A stretch of DNA of 64,000 bases from Gambelia wislizenii. Lineage: Eukaryota > Chordata > Lepidosauria > Squamata > Crotaphytidae. The translations under genes and the position numbers were made by a program. The DNA is taken from positions 104,670,001 through 104,734,000 of the forward strand of contig JAUMIR010000004.1 of assembly GCA_030847615.1 (NCBI GenBank), read 5' to 3'. Under the pieces are notes generated by a model. That model did no database searches. It saw nothing but the letters and a program-made list of their open reading frames with translations, and was not told the origin of the DNA. Positions 1-12,848 of this stretch are shown in pieces (the stretch's first letter is position 1; each line of letters starts with the position of its first letter).

Positions 1-80
1 GCTGAAAGAGAAAGCATTGATCTCTCAAGTGGAAGTAGATATTTTGAACATGCTCGCTGAATGACCCGTGAGATTTTTCA

Positions 81-470
81 TCAGATTTTCCCAATAATTT
101 TTCCAATAATTTTCCCATAGCCATTGGCATCCAGGGCTATGGAATTTGAATTGGAATGATTAAGGGGAGTATCCACTGAGGCCCTGGCCAAAAACTCTGG
201 GTCCAGAGACCAGTTTCCAATTGTGTTCTCAGACTGTAGAACCCATTTCACAGGACTCTCATCATCCCCTTCATTATTTATGGTCCCATTATCCACATTC
301 ATTGGAGTGCTTGAGGCTGGGATGTTTGAAATATTGTGATTTTCTGTCTGTGCACTAATTTCTAAAGGAACACAATAATCAAGGATTTATTTTTGGGTCA
401 AGTTTCTGGAGGTTTCATTTACCTGTTCTTGTTTTTTCTGGCCCTGAAGTATTTGCGCTCGAGTAATAAC
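81..470 (-). pseudogene. Possible retroelement polyprotein fragment
   Basis: A minus-strand frame is open from about 470 down to 81 apart from one in-frame stop near 400. It contains a V-I-T-R-A-Q sequence like the stretch that links protease to reverse transcriptase in many Ty3/gypsy polyproteins. Downstream is an acidic, Ser/Asn-rich stretch with no recognisable domain, ending in a short G-K-I-I repeat. No reverse transcriptase motif follows within the window. The assignment rests on one short motif, so it could equally be a chance open frame. Confidence 0.22.
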
Positions 471-479
471 CATAACTGA

Positions 480-2030
480 TGTTGTCTGTCTACACCAGTT
501 CTAGTTTATTCAACAACAATAACATCAATCCAGTATTAGGCTATCAACAAGTAGCACCAGCAATGTTACTATGTAAAAAGTGCTTGAGAAGTCCCAAGTG
601 GTGTGAAAGTAACTACTTTCTCCCAGAATTTACCAGGGCTGAATTTATGCTCTCCCAGATCAGTCCCAAATAAAGTTTATTCCTGACTCAATATAAATCA
701 ATACAGCTGAATAAAACTCCAGAGCTGCTTCTCTGGTAGGAGTCTCTCTTCTTAATCACCAGGCTGGAGTTTTCCTATTGTAAGGATTACTCCAGGTAAG
801 AATTACTCCACTAATATTAGATGGTTCAAATAATTACTTCTGTTCTTTTCCCAGCTCAGTGTCCTTACCAATGTTTCTGGCTCGGCATCCTTAATGGTGT
901 TTTACTCCTCCAAGTTTGTAAATAGTTTTACTTCAATTTTTAGAGTAGCAGCTCTTATTCCCCTTGTGCAGAGCTTTTTTTAAAAAATATGTTGAATCAC
1001 CGTGGGATCCCATTGGGGCAAAAAGTATTCCCCTCGCAGTTTTATCACTGTCTAGGCAACCCCTGATTCTACAGAACACTCAGATAAAAGTGAAATCACA
1101 GAAAGGTTTGGGACTCCCTTGAGAAGCACACTTGCCATTCTTTGTTGCCCCATGCTTTAATCTCATCATTCCCTACAAATAATTACTACTACTACTATTT
1201 TGCCTCCAGATCATTAAGATGTGAAATCTTCCCAAACATTCTGTATTGCTTTTGGATCTTCAACCGTTGTGAGACATATCTGTAAATTACACAATTCAGC
1301 TATGGCAGTCCCAAGATGACTGGAAAATTAAGCTGGGAATATGTCTAATTTAGCAAGAATGTTTCCTTCACAAGTTGCAGTTACTTATATTTCTAGCTAA
1401 AAGAGCTCTTCATTTAGTAGCATTCAATAAATATAACAATACTATATCCAGTCAGAGTGGCTGTAGATACCTTGCCCCAAACCTTTAGTCCATTGATTCA
1501 AAAGAGACATCTAGAAAAACAGCCAGGAAGCCATGTTTCAGAAAGTCTGATCTATCTAAACTATGTAGAGCAAGAGTAGTCTATCAGAGGTTTTCAGACT
1601 ACAGCTCCCATAATCTCCCATCATTGACTATACTGGCTAGAGCAGATGAGTGTTGTGGGCCAAAAACATCTGGACATCATAGTTGCCCACTCAACATTTT
1701 TTTGGCAAGCAGCATATTTGGCTGGCATATATTGTAAAAAAAAAAAAAAAAGTGGGATCAGAGCATTCTAAACATGGCTGAACAAAGATGACAAATATCA
1801 TATTGAAGTGGTAAGAAGTGTATAGTTAACTCTAGATGCCTCCAGGAGTTTCCATGGAGACCAGGTCAGGATGCACTTTCCACCAGCAACTTGAAACAGG
1901 AAATGGGATGCTTCCAGAGCAATTGGAAGAGATGGTCAGAACAGATGTCCTTTGGTCAAGAAAGCCCAGGTGGATAAGAGAAAAAATTAACTGCTTTCCA
2001 GTACCTCCATACCTTAGGATGGCAATGTAG
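480..2030. other. No gene recognised; minor repeats
   Basis: AT-rich DNA with no coding signal I can support. A degenerate copy of the squamate repeat containing ACTACAGCTCCCATAATC lies at about 1,598-1,685. A poly-A run is at 1,735-1,751. Confidence 0.5.
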
Positions 2031-2245
2031 GAGCCAGCATGGCATAGTGGTTTGGTTGTTGGACTATGACTCTGGAGACCAGGGTTCGAATCCCGGCTCA
2101 GCCACGGAAGCTCACTGGGTGACCAGGAGCAAGTCACACTCTGTCAGCCTCTGAACAAATCTTGCCAATAAAATACCTTCATGGATTCTCTTTCAGGTCG
2201 CCATAAGTCAGAAACAACTTGAAAGCACCCCGCCACAACAACAAT
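2031..2245 (+). repeat. tRNA-derived SINE, near full length
   Basis: The 5' part looks like a tRNA. An A-box-like segment (TGGCATAGTGG) lies near 2,039 and a perfect B box (GGTTCGAATCC) at 2,083-2,093. The body reads GGTGACC..GCAAGTCACACTCT and the tail CATAAGTCAGAAACAACTTGAAAGCAC, followed by a CAA-rich end. This matches the common squamate SINE often called Squam1/ACA. Other copies are at 12,849 (+), 14,551 (-), 14,727 (-) and 57,880 (-). Confidence 0.85.
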
Positions 2246-3417
2246 ATCTGAGAGTTGATGGTCATTCACCACTTTGTGCTTCCCAGATTCAAACATGCAG
2301 TATTTCATTCTTGTTCAAGAAGCCATGGAGGTGGTGGCTGAGGAGGTGGTGTCAGCTGGTATAACAAAGCATCCTTCCTAACTCAGAAATTGTGTGCCAC
2401 TCTGAATGCAGCTTTAATGGAACAATGTTGCTTCCTTTCTTGCACATTGAAGCTGACTTGTCTGTGCTTTTGCTAACCTTACATTTCCAAAGTAGACAAA
2501 AGCACCACCAATGTGGGTTGTCTACTGGGAGATATAAATATAACACACAACAGCATTTCAAAGACTGAAGCTGCCAGTGCAAGTGATTTATAGGACACCA
2601 GAGGGATTTGATGTGTCATTCTGCTGGAGGAGGGTGGGGAGAAATTAAGCATAGGGTCATGAACAAAGAGGAATTTGCTTATCCCATTTCCATCTCAGGC
2701 TAAATTTCACTGGAGCTCATGGTTGTCAGGTCATGTTTATGTCTAGGCTTTATCAATGTCTCCTTAACTGTTGAAGGTCAACAATTTTATTCTTTTCCCT
2801 CCCAGGAGTTGCTCCTCAACAGTGGATATTTTTTAAACTTCTTTCTCACACACTTTGGTTAATAAGAGTTCTCATTTACTATCAGGTTTAATCATTAATA
2901 TATAGTTAATATTTTCATGGAAACTCCCCCACTGTTCTGGATATATTTGTCAATGGCTTTAACAGTGAAAGACAGCCTCTTTCAGGGAGCCTGAAATCTC
3001 TTGCCTTTCAAGGACTTTTTCCTCTCTGAAGTTTAAAACCATCACTGCATTTTTCAGCAGGAAGGACTGGAAATCCCCTAATTTTCCCAGGCAAAGATTT
3101 TTTCTGCATGTCTTAAATTCTTCAGTACCTCATGGTTTTCTTTTTTTTTTTTTTTTTTAAAGATATTACAGAGCACTTGAAATATCATTGTTTTTCTGTT
3201 TTATTTTCATGCAATTATTTTTGACAGATTCTTGTTTAGATAATGAGATATTTCCTTTTTTTCCCACAGCCTGTTAAATATGGATAATTCAGAATAACTG
3301 TAGCTGGTGTGGATTAATACTGTGGTTTCAATTCAGTAATGATACCAGAAGTGTCTCTAACTGTCTTTTTCTGGGGGGGGGGGTAGGATTTCAGACAGAG
3401 AACAGTATGTAATTAAT

Positions 3418-3420
<3 letters not shown>
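2246..3420. other. No gene recognised
   Basis: AT-rich sequence with a poly-T run (3,138-3,158) and a poly-G run (3,373-3,382). I see no domain, splice-supported exon or recognisable repeat. Confidence 0.5.

Positions 3421-3422
<2 letters not shown>

Positions 3423-3459
<37 letters not shown>
3423..3459. repeat. (CT)n microsatellite, the tail of a minus-strand LINE
   Basis: A near-perfect CT dinucleotide run directly abuts the 3' end of the minus-strand LINE at 3,460. Read on the LINE strand it is an (AG)n tail. The same tail is seen on the copies ending near 59,182 and, degraded, near 19,200. Confidence 0.9.
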
Positions 3460-3461
<2 letters not shown>

Positions 3462-4258
3462 CTTTTCTTCACAAACGAAGATTCAGGAAGGACTCATCCC
3501 GCGCTTTCTGCAAGCGCACTGATGACTAAAAAGGCCAATCCGAGATAAACAAGTCTGGTTGCAGAAAGCACAGCAGAAGGTCTCCTTGGGTGATGTTTTT
3601 GGGTTGTGATTCTTTCTGCGTTGTCGTTTCTCTTCAAGACTTGTTCGGCGTGAGTTCTCAAATAAGGCTGCAGCATTGTGGATAGTGTGTCTCCATGCCT
3701 CCCGATGTGAGGCCAGGGCGGACCATTGTTGGTGATCAATTTGACCAAGCTTGAGATGTTGTTTCAGGGAGTCTTTGTATCACTTTTTTGGAGTGCCCCT
3801 CTTACGCTGACCCATAGTGAGTTCACTGTAGAGTACTATTTTGGGGAGGCGATGGTCCTCCATCCTAGACACATGCCCTGCCCAGCACAGCTGTGTTCTC
3901 AATATCATGGCCTCAATACTGGTGATCCCTGTTTGCTCAAGGACAGCAACATTCGTCACATAGTCGGTCCAGCATATATTTAGGATTTTGCGTAGACAGC
4001 GCTGATGAAAGCGCTTGAGGAGTCGTAGGTGCTGGCGATAGGTGATCCATGTTTCAGATCCATAAAGGAGAATAGACAGTACAATGGCTCTATGCACACT
4101 GATTTTTGTGCTTTGCCTCAGGTGTTTATTGCTCCAGACTCTTTTGTGAAGTCTTCCAAATGCAGGATATGCCTTTGCTAATCTGTGATCGATCTCTTTG
4201 TCAATCTTGGCATCTGAGATGATGCTTCCCAGGTAGGTGAACTGCTAAACGGACTTAT
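3460..4258 (-). pseudogene. Non-LTR retrotransposon, 5'-truncated 3' end (copy A)
   Basis: Read on the minus strand, this encodes the end of a reverse transcriptase ORF. The post-catalytic segment (L-L-Y-G-S-E-T-W, then S-I-E-A-M-I-L-R-T-Q-L) is at 4,097-3,780. A CCHC zinc-finger-like end (C-x-x-C ... I-G-L-F-S-H-Q-R-A-C) follows further downstream. Stops and frameshifts break the ORF. The 3' UTR is only about 40 bp, includes the stem-loop region 3,467-3,480, and ends in (AG)n. The closest relatives in the window are 19,184-20,040 and 59,168-59,356. I cannot name the clade with certainty. Confidence 0.85.
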
Positions 4259-4259
4259 C

Positions 4260-5340
4260 AGGTCATCCTACAGTTTCAGACAGATTGAGAAGCATAGGTG
4301 ACTGAAAGGAAACTTGATGGACTGATCTGATGCCCTAGGAGAGGCTATCCCAGCTGGTGCCCTTTCCCAACCTGGAGCCATGTTGTTTGTGGATGATGAG
4401 ACTCGTAGTCCAGAGGTCTAACGTCAGGTTGGAGAAAAATGTCATAGAAGAATGGTGTATTTGGGTGACCTACAGTATCAGTAAAAGGCAGAATCATTTG
4501 AGTGTTTTAAATTGGGTGGAACTATTTCAATGAAGTGGGGCAACCAAGCTGCCAGCATCCACTAGAGACAGAGTCACCATTGGGGTTGCACCGCCAAAAT
4601 GTGGTTCTTTTTAGTACAGGAGGAGGGTGCAACAGAGAGCCAGTAGGACTGCAGGGTAGAACAACTTTTAACAGAGAAAGCTGATGTGATTTTGTGGATC
4701 TGTGGATGGTGCCCATAGTTGCCAGTGAATCTAAAAGTAGTAGAAACATTGCAAGGGCTGCAAAATATAGGCACAGGGCCCCTACACATTCCATGTATCA
4801 CCTACAATACAGGGGACAGGACTTAATCCTATTGACATGACAGGTACATATAATATGATCAGTACAGGACAACTGCTGCCCCATTTATACCTGAATCCTA
4901 TTGGGTGACTGCGGATCATTCTCATGTCTGTATTCATTGTCTTTGTTCCTACTGTACTTTTTGTCAATTTCATTGATGATGTGTTGAATGGAGATGTGAT
5001 TTTTCCCACAGAAGTTTTCCTTCAACCTTCCTTTAGTCATTACTTTTCCTGCTACCAGGTTAAACACTTCCTCTGTACTGTGCGGCATTCACAGTATGAT
5101 CTTATGTTATCTGTTCTTTTCTCTTTGTTTTTGACTATCTACAAAAACAGTGCTAAAGTGGTGCAGGTCACCTACTGTATGTGTGGGACTGGTACCTGTG
5201 GTTTCAATTATCCATTATCCAAAAATATGGTTTCTCTAGGCATTTTCTAGGTCACCCAGCACAATTCTATAGAGCTTGCTTTTATCTGTGGTCTCAAGCA
5301 TTTGCAGTAAGTCTAGGAATGTATCCCCTGCATGTATGGC
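4260..5340. other. No gene; faint pogo-like MITE remnant
   Basis: No coding signal. Around 5,163-5,355 there are degraded ends (GCAGGTCACCTACTGTAT ... GGCTGGTGACTTGCA) resembling the pogo-like MITE at 13,966. The copy is too diverged for firm boundaries. Confidence 0.35.
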
Positions 5341-5341
5341 T

Positions 5342-5440
5342 GGTGACTTGCATAGCATTTAATCATCATCACTATCATCATCACCATTGTTTATTTATAT
5401 AGCGCCATCTATGTTCATGGCACTTTACATTAAAACAAAC
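5342..5440 (-). repeat. Retroposon 3' end with trinucleotide tail
   Basis: The segment TTTATTTATATAGCGCCAT..GGCACTTTACAT is preceded by an ATC-rich run. On the minus strand it reads GTAAAGTGCCATGAACAT.GATGGCGCTATATAAATAAA plus a microsatellite. The same unit occurs in plus orientation at 6,795-6,862 with an (AAT)n tail. A 3' end of an interspersed retroposon is likely, but I do not recognise the family. Confidence 0.5.
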
Positions 5441-7366
5441 TTTACATTAAAACAAGCAAAAAACAAAACAAATCTTTGGGTCCTGCCAGACATACACTAT
5501 TAAAATAAGTGTATACATAAGTAAACACAGAGGGAAGGAAGGAATAATAAACATAAAACTATAAAATACCATTGCAAAACAAATTATCCAGACAGCAACA
5601 GCAACAACAATATAGTATGAAGCAGCAAGAAAATATAAAAATAAAACAAATTGACCATTATATGTGATCAAATATCAAATCACTGAGACTGGTCTTAGCA
5701 GAAGATAACCCTCAATCTGTGTGGGACCTAAAACAGATATTTCTCCAACAACACCCCTTCCCCACCCCATTTTCCACCAGTTGCTGAACAGTCATTCTGG
5801 GGACTGTTACAGCAAAACTGAGTCTTGAGGGTGGAGGCTAGGGAGCCACACAGCAGTGCCTGCAGAACTCTGATGCTACATTGGGGAGCATTATGGAACA
5901 AGTATAAATTAAAAAATAAAATAAAACATGCCAGACCTGGAACAAGGATACTGGGGGAGGAACATGGTGGGAGAAGCTGAGTTCACAGAGGGGATGTTGG
6001 GGATGGGAGCAAACGCAATGCACAGCACAGGTAACCACATCTCAAGCAGGAAAAAAAAAAGTGGACGAAACTCTGGCATATTTAGGGCATTACTGGATAG
6101 GGGAGGTGCAGCAATCATTATTTGGCATGAAATTCAGAAACATAATAGCCCAACATTTACTATAATTATTGGTCCATCTGTATGAGCCTTATGTCACATC
6201 CAGCTCCTGGATTTTGCTTTAGTTCCCTTTTCTCTTTTTGAATGATTATTTCAATGGCATTTTTATGAGTATGCATTCTTAGTCTATGAAACCAAATTAT
6301 CAGTGTTGTAGTAATGATACGTGTTATGTACTAAATCCCAACTCCAAGGGATGGGAGATGGGACATTTGTACCTACAATTGATACTAGGCTTTTTTAGAA
6401 TTATTATTTTGGCCTCCTTTTTTACCTCAGTCTGGGACTACATATGTTTTTAAGCAGAAATCTGTCTTCTGTGTTGTCACCTCAGCCATATTTCACTAGC
6501 TATGAATACACTTTCTTTCACTTGATTATGTAATGGTTTTAGCAAACTGGTATTTGGGAAATAGTTTGCTTTTTCCAAGCCTAATTCTAAAATTGTGGTT
6601 CATTTATTCTCATAATGGTACATGAGAAGTAAGATGGAATCAAAATGCTTCCACCAATATGCCCTATACCTCTGCACCCTCTGCTGTTCCTCCAGTCTAC
6701 CATCTAGACTGCCATGGTAGTGTAGGGTCTCCATTTCTCCTTCAAACTCTAAGCTTGAGGGCAGGGAACTCTTTTGTTGTTCTTTTTCTTGTAAAGTGTC
6801 ATGAACATTGATGGTGCTATAGAAATAAAAGATAATAATAATAATAATAATAATAATAATCTCTGCTATATCGGTATGATAGGAGTCATGGTGACTATGC
6901 CTCCCAGCCACACCCCCAGAATGACACCCTAGAAACTATGCCCCCTTTCACTAGGGAAACAACATCCAAGATGAAAGGAGCCCAGAGTCACATTAATTCT
7001 ATGGTGTCCACCATCCTAAGGCTTAGAGAAGCAACTGTGGACAACTACATTGCTGAGAACTGCAGTATGAACCAGTTGCAGTCCATAAAGCCCAAGAAAG
7101 TAAGCCTTACTCTCATGGAGGCTTTCTGTGCAAGCCAGATCTCTGATTCTCCATTCTCCATGGTTCTTCCTGGTGTGGGGGGCCTCCACATGAAACAGAA
7201 CATCTCCTCTTCTACTGTATTGCTGTCCACATGAGGAAAACAACACAAGAGGAAAACCTAGGCATGCCACTGCTCCCATGTTCAAGAAAGTGTGGTGATT
7301 AATGCCTGAATAGGGCTAGAGAGGATTTCTGGGCACAAGTGTGAGATTTCTCTCTCTCTCATCCCC

Positions 7367-7401
<35 letters not shown>

Positions 7402-8700
7402 GGGGGGGGAATTCAAAATGAGAAACCTTACAATAAAATGCCATATATTTTTGCAGGGTTTGAACCCTTTAAGGTCCTTATTCCAAAACTGTCCAGAACC
7501 ATTCAGAGCATGAGATCCATACCAGTACCTGGTTGAGTATGTGCTTTGGTATATGCTTTCAGCTGGTCACTTTACAAGTACAAAGTTTACAGAAAGTTTA
7601 CAGAGTTTACAGAGTATTAAGAAAAAGCATGAGTATAATTTAATGATGCCTCCAGTGAAAATTAGCAGCCTTCAGGAAGGAAGCATCATAGGCCTCCATC
7701 TCTCTCAATCCCTTGCTTTTGTATCCAGATAAATGAGAAGGGTGAGAACAAGTTATTAAGAACTGGCAATTGAGAATGTGAGAGAGGATGTTTTCTCCCT
7801 GCAGTTTCCCTTCTCTTGAAAATCTGAAGAAATATTCAACAATGTGAGGTGAAGCTTTCATGCCCCTTGATAATGCTGTTTTGAAAAAGAAAAAAAGAAT
7901 TCCCTAATAGGAAACTATTTCCTTTCAGTATCAAAGGAGAAAGTAGCTTTTTCTCTGATGAGGTGTTGCTTTCCTGTATCCTGTGCTGCTAGAGCAGAGA
8001 CTGAATCAGCATGCCACCATGTGACCACAAAAGATCCCGATTTCAGCAGCTGAGTCACATGAATAACTGGAATATTTTTGTGAGCAGACTTAATTCCCAG
8101 AACCCCCTCAGGCATATACCAGCAGGCACATGCTTTACCTCCAGAATGAATTTACAGCTTGACAGTGCTGGTAGTCAAATGGACACAGCTGATAAGTTTT
8201 AATGATGATCTGCCAACTTACCTGCTGCTACAGTATTAAAACTCACACAGGTTCATTGTTGTCTCTCTCCTTCTTACAGGGAGATTTAAGAGTAAGCTGG
8301 AGCATGATAGGCTGGTAGGATTAAATAGAGATCAGCTATGACATGAGTCAAGGATTTGAACAAAAAATCTTGTCTTTCTCAAATCATCCATAGTGGAACT
8401 GTTATCATCACTGCTTAAGATTCCCTTCTCATGCCCTGCCCCTGAAAGGATTTCAGACTGAAGAGCAACTGGTGTATGGTGGCCATACATTCAATGAGTA
8501 AGGCAAAGTGAAAGGTGTGCCTGTCCAGCTGTCCCTGTCTGTGTCTGTTTGCCATACAGTGGTGCAAAACAGGGGGGAACCATATCAGCAACCCCCCCTT
8601 AAAAAAAAAAACCATGCAGACCAATATTCCACTTATTCAGGAGCATGAATACATTTCCCAAAATGTGCATAGTTCCAGAATCCTGATTCAGTAAGCTAGT
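5441..8700. other. No gene recognised; microsatellites
   Basis: Apart from the retroposon tail at 6,795 this stretch is AT-rich with no supportable gene. A (CA)n run with an adjoining G-run is at about 7,371-7,410. Confidence 0.5.
6795..6862 (+). repeat. Retroposon 3' end with (AAT)n tail
   Basis: GTAAAGTGTCATGAACATTG is followed by ATGGTGCTATAGAAATAAA and an AAT repeat at about 6,832-6,860. It is the opposite-strand counterpart of 5,342-5,440. The long minus-strand run of isoleucine codons here is an artefact of the microsatellite. Confidence 0.5.
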
Positions 8701-8721
8701 TGCCTTTGATTCACAAGATAG

Positions 8722-8822
8722 TTTAGATTACAACTCCCACAGTTCCTTACCACTGGGTATGCTGGCTGGGGATTCTGGGAGCTGAAGCCCAAAACATCTG
8801 GGAAGCCAAAAGTTCTCCACTC
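8722..8822. repeat. Foldback repeat with ACTCCCA / TGGGAGT arms
   Basis: TTACAACTCCCACAGTTCC is followed by GGCTGGGGATTCTGGGAGCTGAAG, so the two halves are partly inverted. Related degenerate copies are near 1,598, 9,460-9,540, 9,900-9,960, 15,435-15,500 and 57,365-57,420. It is an abundant squamate repeat, probably a MITE-like element. Confidence 0.45.
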
Positions 8823-8889
8823 CTGCAGTAAGGTTTTGTCAATTGTTTTATGAACAGAGCAGCAACAGGAGTAAACTATGGGAATGGCA

Positions 8890-9110
8890 TTGGTGAGATA
8901 CGAATATAGCAATAGCACTAGCACTTACATTTCTATACCACTTTATAGTGCTAAGCACTCTCTAAGCAATTTACAATGTGTTAGCTAATTGCCCTCTCAT
9001 TTTATTGACCTACAAAACAATGGAAGGCTGAGTCAACCTGGGTCCCTGCAGGATAGAACTCACAACATTATGGCTGCAGAACCAGCTGTTAATTCTCAGT
9101 TGTCCATATC
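8890..9110. repeat. Dispersed squamate repeat
   Basis: Contains AGCACTTACATTTCTATACC, then TTTATAGTGCTAAGCAC and ATGGAAGGCTGAGTCAACC, a familiar combination in squamate interspersed repeats (probably the 3' end of an old retroposon). No ORF is present. Confidence 0.4.
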
Positions 9111-12100
9111 TTGGTTGACTATGTGAAATGGGCAAGTGCAAACAAGTCCCACCTAGATATGGAAGGCTTCTCCACAAGAGACCCTGATGATTAGCCACAG
9201 TCACTCTTCACATGGAGAGGAGTTCTATTTGTATTGGGTAGGCTTCTTTTTAAACACCAGAAGCATGGCTTTAGGGTTTGGGCCATCTTGCAGCTCAGTG
9301 TCACAGGGATTCCACTGCTTCACCCAACCATTTGCTGTGCACAGGAAGGGAAGGTCTGGGCAGAATTTACGGCTCTCACATTATTTTGGAAAAGCTGCAG
9401 TTCTAGGTATAGGGAACTGCCTTATGCCGACCAGTGGTCCATCTTGCTTCGTGTAGTCCAGATGTTGTGGACTGCAAGTCCCAGCAGCCTTAGCCAGCAT
9501 AGCAAATGGCAAGGAACACTGGGAGTTGCAGTCCAACAATATGTGAAGAGTTGTGTGACACACACACACACACCTCAAATCTATGCTGACAACTAGGGTT
9601 CTTTCCAGGGTTTCAAATGGGTATCTTTTCCAGCCCTATCTGAAGATGTTAAGGTATGAATCCAGGTTCTCTTGCATGCAAGACTTGTCCTTTGCTAGTA
9701 AGCTATGATTCCTAACACAAGCTAAGAGATCAGTGAATTCTACACAATTTTGATTTGATACACATTACAAAATAGACTGAGTAAACCACAGGCCAGGGAT
9801 GATGCTTTTGAAATAGTTGGCTTCCCTGCATCTGTTGAAGGAGAGGGAATCATACATGTTGCTGAACGGTTAGCTCGCAGCACTCATTACCAATCACTGG
9901 GATGGCTAAGGCTGCTGGGACTCACAGTCCAGCAAGAGATGGAGGGCCACATGATTTCCACCCCAAGAACAGCTAGCCCTATGCCAATAGCCAATCCAGT
10001 ACAGGCCATCAACATCTGGAGGACTGCATTATTCTCTCCCCTTGTCTGTTGTGTTCACTATCCTCAACTTAGTGCACAGTTCCATATGCTTAAGTCCCAC
10101 TCAGATCAGTAGGACTGAAGTATGTCTGACTCTGCTGGCCTGTGGCCTTTGTTTTTCTCACTGACCTTCAGGCTAATAACAATAAAAACAATCCCTAGGA
10201 ATCCAAATCCAAATGCTGCAATCCCTCTGGGGACCCAAGTGTTTGTATGCTGACATGTGGGTGTGGCAAACTCCCTGGTTGCAACAGATGTCAGCTGAGC
10301 AGAAGCCAAAGAGTAGGAGATGGTTTTTCAAAGGCTGCGTGTAAGCAGTTGGCCAACCTGCTGTCAGAAATTACTCAGTTCTCTGGTGATATAAGAGCAA
10401 ACATGACAGGCTGGGATGGTGTTTGAAAACAAGACACATGGAATTCAAGATCTAGGAGCTCTCTAAAATTTGGAAGGGCTCAACATTCTAATTTCCAAAT
10501 AGTTGGTTATATGTAAAGGAAGTAAAAAGTTTATTAAACAATTCAACATATTATATCAAAAGCAGACAATAAAACCACCAAATACATCAAAAGTGTAATG
10601 AATCTAAAAGAACAGGAAGGGGAACCTATTATATTATTACTTTCATCAAACATTTTTCCTTTTCTTTTAATTTCTCCCCAGGGGTCACTGGTGCAGGGGA
10701 TGAATCCATTTTCAGTGTTATGGCTGCTCCTAACACAGCTGTTTCCAAGTTGTATGGGAACCATCCAATGTAGAGAGCATGTGATGGGCAGCTGATTGAA
10801 TGTTGATGAGCGAATGGGAAGACAGCATGAAGGAACCAATCCTGTGGCAGGAAACTGGTATGGGAGGGGTCTTCTAGAGTGAAAAGAGGGATATGACAGT
10901 TGGGGGAGAGAGAAATGTGAGGAGAAGAGAGAGTTGAAGATGTGATGTGAAGGGGAGAGAACTAGAATGTGTGTGTATGGCTGTGAGTGGACTGAGGGAA
11001 TGTATGTGCAGTGAGAATAAGTGTTGAGAGCAATAGAGGCTTATTGGAATACAGAGTGAGAGGAAAGAAAAAACCTCACAAGTTGTTATTGAGTCTGGCA
11101 GATTCTGAAGTTATATGGTCACCATAGAGTGGGACTAGTGACCAGTTTAAAGTTAACCAAGTTGAAGACAAAGTTCAAAGCATTTCTATTATACTGTTTA
11201 AGCAATAAACCAGTCTTTATGTTTTGTTTATCAAATCCAGACACTTCATTAATTATTTTCCTTACTAGTATTTATTTGACACACTAACCCTGTGAGTAAA
11301 CACACGCCAATACAAGTACTATCCAGATTAAGTCAAACTCTAGTCCAAGGAAGGGAGGAGAGAGAAGTTTGACATAAAGGTGGAAACCGTGGAACCATGG
11401 TCTCCACAGATATTAATTTGGTTGCAGTGTAAGTGATGAGGCAGCCAAGCTAAACAGTGAGGTAAATTCAGCTGATGCATGTGCGTGTCACATCCAGGTG
11501 CAGGACTTTATTTCTGGAAGAGGTCAGCACCAGGAGTGCTTCTGTACAACCTGAAACAGTTTGGTGAGGAATAGTCTTCAAACTGATGGTGGATTTCCCA
11601 TTCCTACAGCAATACCTCCATTGGCCACCTCTGTTTATCTAAGCTAGTATATTGTGCAAGGCTACCAAGAATGGGTTTGGACCCCAGTGAAAAAAATTAG
11701 GGGGAATGTGAAAGGTCCTTCAAGTGTTAAGATAGGAGATGTACAATCACTGCCACCCACAGTCAGGATGCTCCCCTCCCTACCTGCCCAGCCTCACTCT
11801 TTGATCAACAACCAGAGGTTGCTCCCCTCCTGCATCATTGCCCCTCAGTATCCAATCCAGCCTTCCAGGAGATGTTGAGTAGCTGGTCTCAGAGGCAGAA
11901 CTGGCAAAGTATGAGACAGCTGCTTGCCTAGGCTGTATTATGTGGAACTACTGCCACCACCACCACCACCACCGCCGCCGCTCCTCATCATCATCATTAT
12001 CCTCTGGGCCGCTGAGGTCAGAGTTGACTGATTGTTACCAGGTTTCTGTTTCCAGCATCCACTACTGCATTTGGAGGTCTTACATTTTACCTGTGGCTTC

Positions 12101-12840
12101 TTCTGACACTGCCCCCTGACCACCTCTCTCATTCCCTTCCTCCCACTTGCTGGTGCTACTGTGTCCTTTTGCTTACCCATGACTCACTTGGGCCCCAGTT
12201 CTTCACTCTGTTGCAGCAAAGGTGAAATGGCTACAAAGCTTTGAGAGCCAGCATGATGTAGGACTTTATCAGACAAGTCTTTACAAATGTTCTTTTGCCA
12301 CCATATTTTGAACCATTTTTCTGCTGGCAAAAGAACCCTTTTTATCAGATCTACCTTTACTAGCATGAAAAGGCAGCCCCAGTATTACTGGAGCTTTGTT
12401 TACTTCCATGTTCATGATCTCATTGGTTCTCATGAGAAGACGTGAGCACGGGATAATCTTAAAATACAGCAAAACAAACACACACACACACACACACACA
12501 AAACACAAAAAGTACACATAAGCACAGAAACACACTCACAGAGTCAGAAGTAAACCAGGGAGGTTCATAAAAAGAGCATCCCCTACCTGGCTTGCTCGAT
12601 CTCAACTGGAAGTGTTCTGCCCATTGACACTATAATCACAAGAGAACAATGGTGTGCAGTTTCAAACACTGGCAATGCTGGCAAAAAAGTGCCATGAAAG
12701 ATCTATTGATGGCCTGGCCCATCAATAAAAAAGAACACCTTATTCCCTACACATAATCGCAAAAGCATGACATCATCTGATGTGCACGCCCTTTTGTGTT
12801 CATTAGGCATTGTTTTGATGCCATATTTGCCATGTCTAAT
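9111..12840. other. No gene recognised; microsatellites and a MITE-like patch
   Basis: No splice-supported coding sequence. A (CAC)n/(CGC)n run at about 11,953-11,982 creates a spurious glycine-rich ORF. A (CA)n run is at 12,478-12,500, and purine-rich sequence at about 10,860-11,060. At 12,248-12,790 the start GGACTTTATCAGACAAG and an internal inverted pair (GTTCTTTTGCCA / TGGCAAAAGAAC, 12,288-12,332) resemble the MITE at 27,232, but I could not define a right end. Confidence 0.4.
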
Positions 12841-12848
12841 AAAGTCCA

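Noticed and set aside
2040..2100. tRNA gene
   Set aside because: The B box is perfect, but the sequence is a SINE head with a long non-tRNA body and tail, and repeated copies exist in the window.
3423..3459. CRISPR-like or regulatory repeat
   Set aside because: A plain dinucleotide run that forms the LINE tail.
6600..6911. Minus-strand ORF with polyisoleucine
   Set aside because: It is produced by the AAT microsatellite at the end of a retroposon.
11938..12180. Protein with a polyglycine run (minus strand)
   Set aside because: The glycine run is the translation of a CCA/CCG microsatellite; no domain or splice context.
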